NCBI GenBank assembly: GCA_035647615.1
Contig: DASRND010000007.1
Location: 1 to 64,000 of the forward strand
DNA: 64,000 bases
Reading direction: 5' to 3'
DNA from: Bacteroidales bacterium
GTDB lineage: Bacteria > Bacteroidota > Bacteroidia > Bacteroidales > 4484-276
The position numbers were made by a program, and so were the translations under genes. Below are positions 61,906 to 64,000 of this stretch, in pieces (the first letter of the stretch is position 1; each line of letters opens with the position of its first letter). The notes under the pieces were generated by a model that had not been told where the DNA came from, made no database searches, and saw nothing but the letters and a program-made list of their open reading frames with translations.

Positions 61906-62049
61906 AGATTCCTCCCTTTGGTCGGAATGACGAGGCGTTTGATACCCGGAGGATGTTGGAGTGGGTGCGGCTGCGCCGCACCCACTCCAACATCCTATTA
62001 CCTCAGAAACCTTGTCATTCTGAACGCAACGAAGTGAAGTGAGGAATCT
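61906..62049. repeat. MITE-like palindromic element with a 21-bp perfect stem
   Basis: The centre 61951-61971 and 61975-61995 forms a perfect 21-bp stem with a TGC loop. The outer ends AGATTCCTC (61906) and GAGGAATCT (62049) are inverted, and both carry GAATGAC/GTCATTC nearby. The total is about 144 bases. It resembles a composite of the widespread 'gtcattctgaacg...gaggaatct' repeat. No ORF is inside. Confidence 0.7.
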
Positions 62050-62085
62050 CTTCATTTATTTAGTACTGATTTCAAAAATCAATCC

Positions 62086-62757
62086 TTAAAACTCTTCTTT
62101 TACAATCAATTCTTTTTTGATACCCAGATTAGCCAACTGCTTTTCTACGATGTCCATCATAACCTCGGGGCCACACAGATAGATGTAGTCCTTGCGGTTT
62201 GAGATGTTTTTCTTCAAAAAGCCTTCTGAAATGTATCCTTTGGCGTAAACGCCCGCTTCCTCATCCGACAGAATATTGACAAAGTTTTTACCCAACATTT
62301 CTTCAAACTCGTCGCCATTGATGATATCCGATTTTCGTTTGTTAGCAAAAATGAGTTTGTTGTTTCCAATTTTATTTTTGGAACGGAGGTGCCTAAAGAT
62401 GGAGATAAAGGGCGTTACCCCTGCCCCTCCGGCAATGAATGTGCCTTCACCTTTATAATTAATTGTACCCCACGCTTCACTGATGATTAGTTCATCGTCG
62501 GGTTTCAGGCTGAGCAACTCGTTGGTTACACCTTTGTGATCGGGATAGGTTTTGATGGTAAATTCCAGATAATCGTCATCGGGAAGGCACGTAAATGTAA
62601 ATGGCCTTACTTCACCTTCCCAGCCCTCTTTGTTGATGGCTACCTCGGCAGCCTGCCCCGGAAGGAATGTGAAACCGGGAGGTTTTTCCAACACGATTTG
62701 CAACACATCATGCGTGACATGACCCACAGATTTTACTTTTAAAATGTACTTTTCCAT
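62086..62757 (-). CDS. FAD/NAD(P)-binding oxidoreductase (ferredoxin/flavodoxin reductase-like)
   Basis: This 223-residue protein has a ferredoxin-reductase fold: an FAD-binding barrel with EVRPFTFTC (near 49-57), then an NAD(P) domain with GGAGVTPFISIF and YLCGPEVMM. No [2Fe-2S] domain is fused. It should move electrons between NAD(P)H and a small carrier protein in the cytoplasm; the partner is unknown. It starts 5 bases after the stop of the DUF438 gene, so the two are co-transcribed. Confidence 0.9.
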   Translation of the reverse strand: MEKYILKVKSVGHVTHDVLQIVLEKPPGFTFLPGQAAEVAINKEGWEGEVRPFTFTCLPDDDYLEFTIKTYPDHKGVTNELLSLKPDDELIISEAWGTINYKGEGTFIAGGAGVTPFISIFRHLRSKNKIGNNKLIFANKRKSDIINGDEFEEMLGKNFVNILSDEEAGVYAKGYISEGFLKKNISNRKDYIYLCGPEVMMDIVEKQLANLGIKKELIVKEEF

Positions 62758-62762
62758 ATTAA

Positions 62763-64000
62763 TCAGGTTTTACGTTTTATTTCATCTTTGATCATCTGAA
62801 TCAAATTATCGACTTCAAATCCTCCAACCTGGCTGATCATGCTGAGACTTGCCACATGTTTCATGGTGTTGAAAATAATCGGATTGTTCAGCTTGTCGTA
62901 TTCGGGCGAAAGTGAAACAAGGAATTCCTTGATAAAAGGGTAGCGCTTGATGAGCGAACCCACGATAGTTTTCGGAGTTATTTCCAGCTTCTCTTCAGCT
63001 TGTGCCTCCGATATTTCTTTTATCACTTTTTTGTCGTAATCCTTGTCCCAGTTAAGCAACCGCTGGCTGCCGGTAAGGCTGCGAATGTGGGCAACCTCCT
63101 GCATCGACTCAAGGGTTCCGCGGTAGTTGCCCTCATCATCGCGCAAAGCGGTGAAAAGAATGTAAATGAACTTTTCGCCTTTATCAATCCAAAATTCAGC
63201 TTCATCCTGCTCGCCGCTTCTGAATGCTTTGATGACCGCCTCGACCATGTGCAGGCTCTCGCGCGGATGGCAGTTTTGAACCTTGCGACCAATGACTCCG
63301 GCGCTTCGAGGGAAAATCCTATGCTTGGTGTCGGTGTAAAACCTTACCTCGTCGTTTTCGTCCACAAACGACAAATCGACCTGCATGTGTTTGTAGATCA
63401 AATTTATCTGTTCCAAGGTTATCCGGCCGGTAGTTACATCGAGCATATCTCCTTTGCTGCCACCATTGCCTGCCACCCCGTGCTTTTCGAGTACTGCTTT
63501 CAAATCATCCAACAAAGTGCTGTCGACTGCGGGTGAATTTTTCCCTTGTCCGCGCTCCGTTTTCGTGGCGGTGCCTTTGTATGGCTTTGGCTTTTCAATG
63601 AGGCAATAACCAATTTCGTCGTCGCTGATGCGCATTTCTGCAAATTCTTCATCGGATAAAAGCTTGAGTGAAGTGGGATAAAGGACATCGCGCTCTTTGG
63701 ACAGAATGTCGCGCACCAAATGAATGACGTTAGGCTGAGCTTCAATAAACGATTGATCTTTGTCGGCCTGCAGCAATTCGTACGAATCTTTGATGGCATC
63801 GCGCACGCGGTCGTCGAAGGTCCACATGATTTTTGACGGTCGGTCGAATCCTTTGCGCTCCAGCGCCGAAAACAATTGGTGTTGTTTGCGGCTGAAGTGA
63901 GTGTTGATCTGGCTGAGCTGCGCATACAGTTCAAGCCATTCGTTTTTGATGAATTTGCCCTTAAGCTTTACTTCCATCTGGTGCACAACTTTCTTGATGG
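62763..64000 (-). CDS. DUF438/PAS domain protein (5' end beyond the window)
   Basis: More than 407 residues are visible and the frame stays open through 64000, so the start is outside; a GTG at 63986 is inside a conserved helical region and is unlikely to be the start. The order is a hemerythrin-like helical domain (HFSRKQHQLFSALERKG), a PAS-like DUF438 domain (about 190-310; LSFVDENDEVRFYTDTKHRIFPRS, GRKVQNCHP), then a C-terminal DUF1858-like helical domain. Such proteins may sense redox state or iron. It precedes a flavin reductase-like gene. Confidence 0.85.
   Translation of the reverse strand, partial: IKKVVHQMEVKLKGKFIKNEWLELYAQLSQINTHFSRKQHQLFSALERKGFDRPSKIMWTFDDRVRDAIKDSYELLQADKDQSFIEAQPNVIHLVRDILSKERDVLYPTSLKLLSDEEFAEMRISDDEIGYCLIEKPKPYKGTATKTERGQGKNSPAVDSTLLDDLKAVLEKHGVAGNGGSKGDMLDVTTGRITLEQINLIYKHMQVDLSFVDENDEVRFYTDTKHRIFPRSAGVIGRKVQNCHPRESLHMVEAVIKAFRSGEQDEAEFWIDKGEKFIYILFTALRDDEGNYRGTLESMQEVAHIRSLTGSQRLLNWDKDYDKKVIKEISEAQAEEKLEITPKTIVGSLIKRYPFIKEFLVSLSPEYDKLNNPIIFNTMKHVASLSMISQVGGFEVDNLIQMIKDEIKRKT

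Noticed and set aside
1-64000. CRISPR arrays, tRNA or rRNA genes, prophage or insertion sequences
   Set aside because: No regularly spaced direct repeats, cloverleaf-like segments, rRNA stretches, phage structural genes or transposases were recognised on reading.

Overview
The window looks like a chromosomal segment of an anaerobic or facultatively fermentative Bacteroidota (Bacteroidales or Marinilabiliales-like). Reasons: at least nine Bacteroidota-type -7 promoter elements (TAnnTTTG) lie just ahead of genes; a secreted protein carries a C-terminal type IX secretion sorting domain; there is a TamB-TsaD gene pair; and the metabolism is anaerobic in style (flavodiiron protein, trimeric [FeFe] hydrogenase, complex-I-like membrane complex). 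No rRNA, tRNA, CRISPR array, phage block or transposase was seen.

Layout. 1-4.5 kb is an A+T-rich accessory block: the start of a Ser/Thr kinase, two FHA proteins, a secreted protein, a caspase-fold peptidase with a small overlapping ORF, then a PIN-domain toxin-antitoxin pair. 4.5-12.5 kb holds core genes: a TPR/LuxR-type regulator, membrane dipeptidase, thyA, folA and topoisomerase IV subunit A. 12.6-15.5 kb is a second A+T-rich insert, a two-gene ATPase plus PLD-like module that resembles phage defence. 15.6-21.7 kb carries a flavodiiron protein, a lipoprotein, a stand-alone EF-G and a MobA-P-loop fusion. 21.7-30 kb has a lipoprotein, a GH29 fucosidase, a GxxExxY gene inside inverted repeats, tex and an AddA-like helicase-nuclease. 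30-37.2 kb has a T9SS cargo protein, tamB and tsaD.

37.2-49.8 kb is the energy-metabolism core. An electron-bifurcating-type [FeFe] hydrogenase (hydC, hydA, hydB and a small ferredoxin-like protein) follows a six-gene complex-I/group-4-hydrogenase-like operon. In that operon the membrane pump subunits keep their key charged residues. The catalytic subunit has lost the NiFe-binding cysteines and the small subunit has lost three of four proximal-cluster cysteines, keeping one N-terminal ferredoxin [4Fe-4S] site. This energy-converting-hydrogenase-related (Ehr) complex is the most interesting system in the window.

50-62 kb is one long minus-strand series: NDH-2, the oxidative pentose-phosphate operon (tal-gnd-zwf-pgl), two DUF488 proteins, two AhpD-like proteins, a zinc-ribbon protein, OsmC and aconitase. 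Together these suggest NADPH supply and peroxide handling. The right end has a flavodoxin-reductase-like protein and a DUF438/PAS sensor that runs off the window. Several families of short dispersed repeats sit between genes, and one lies inside mobA.
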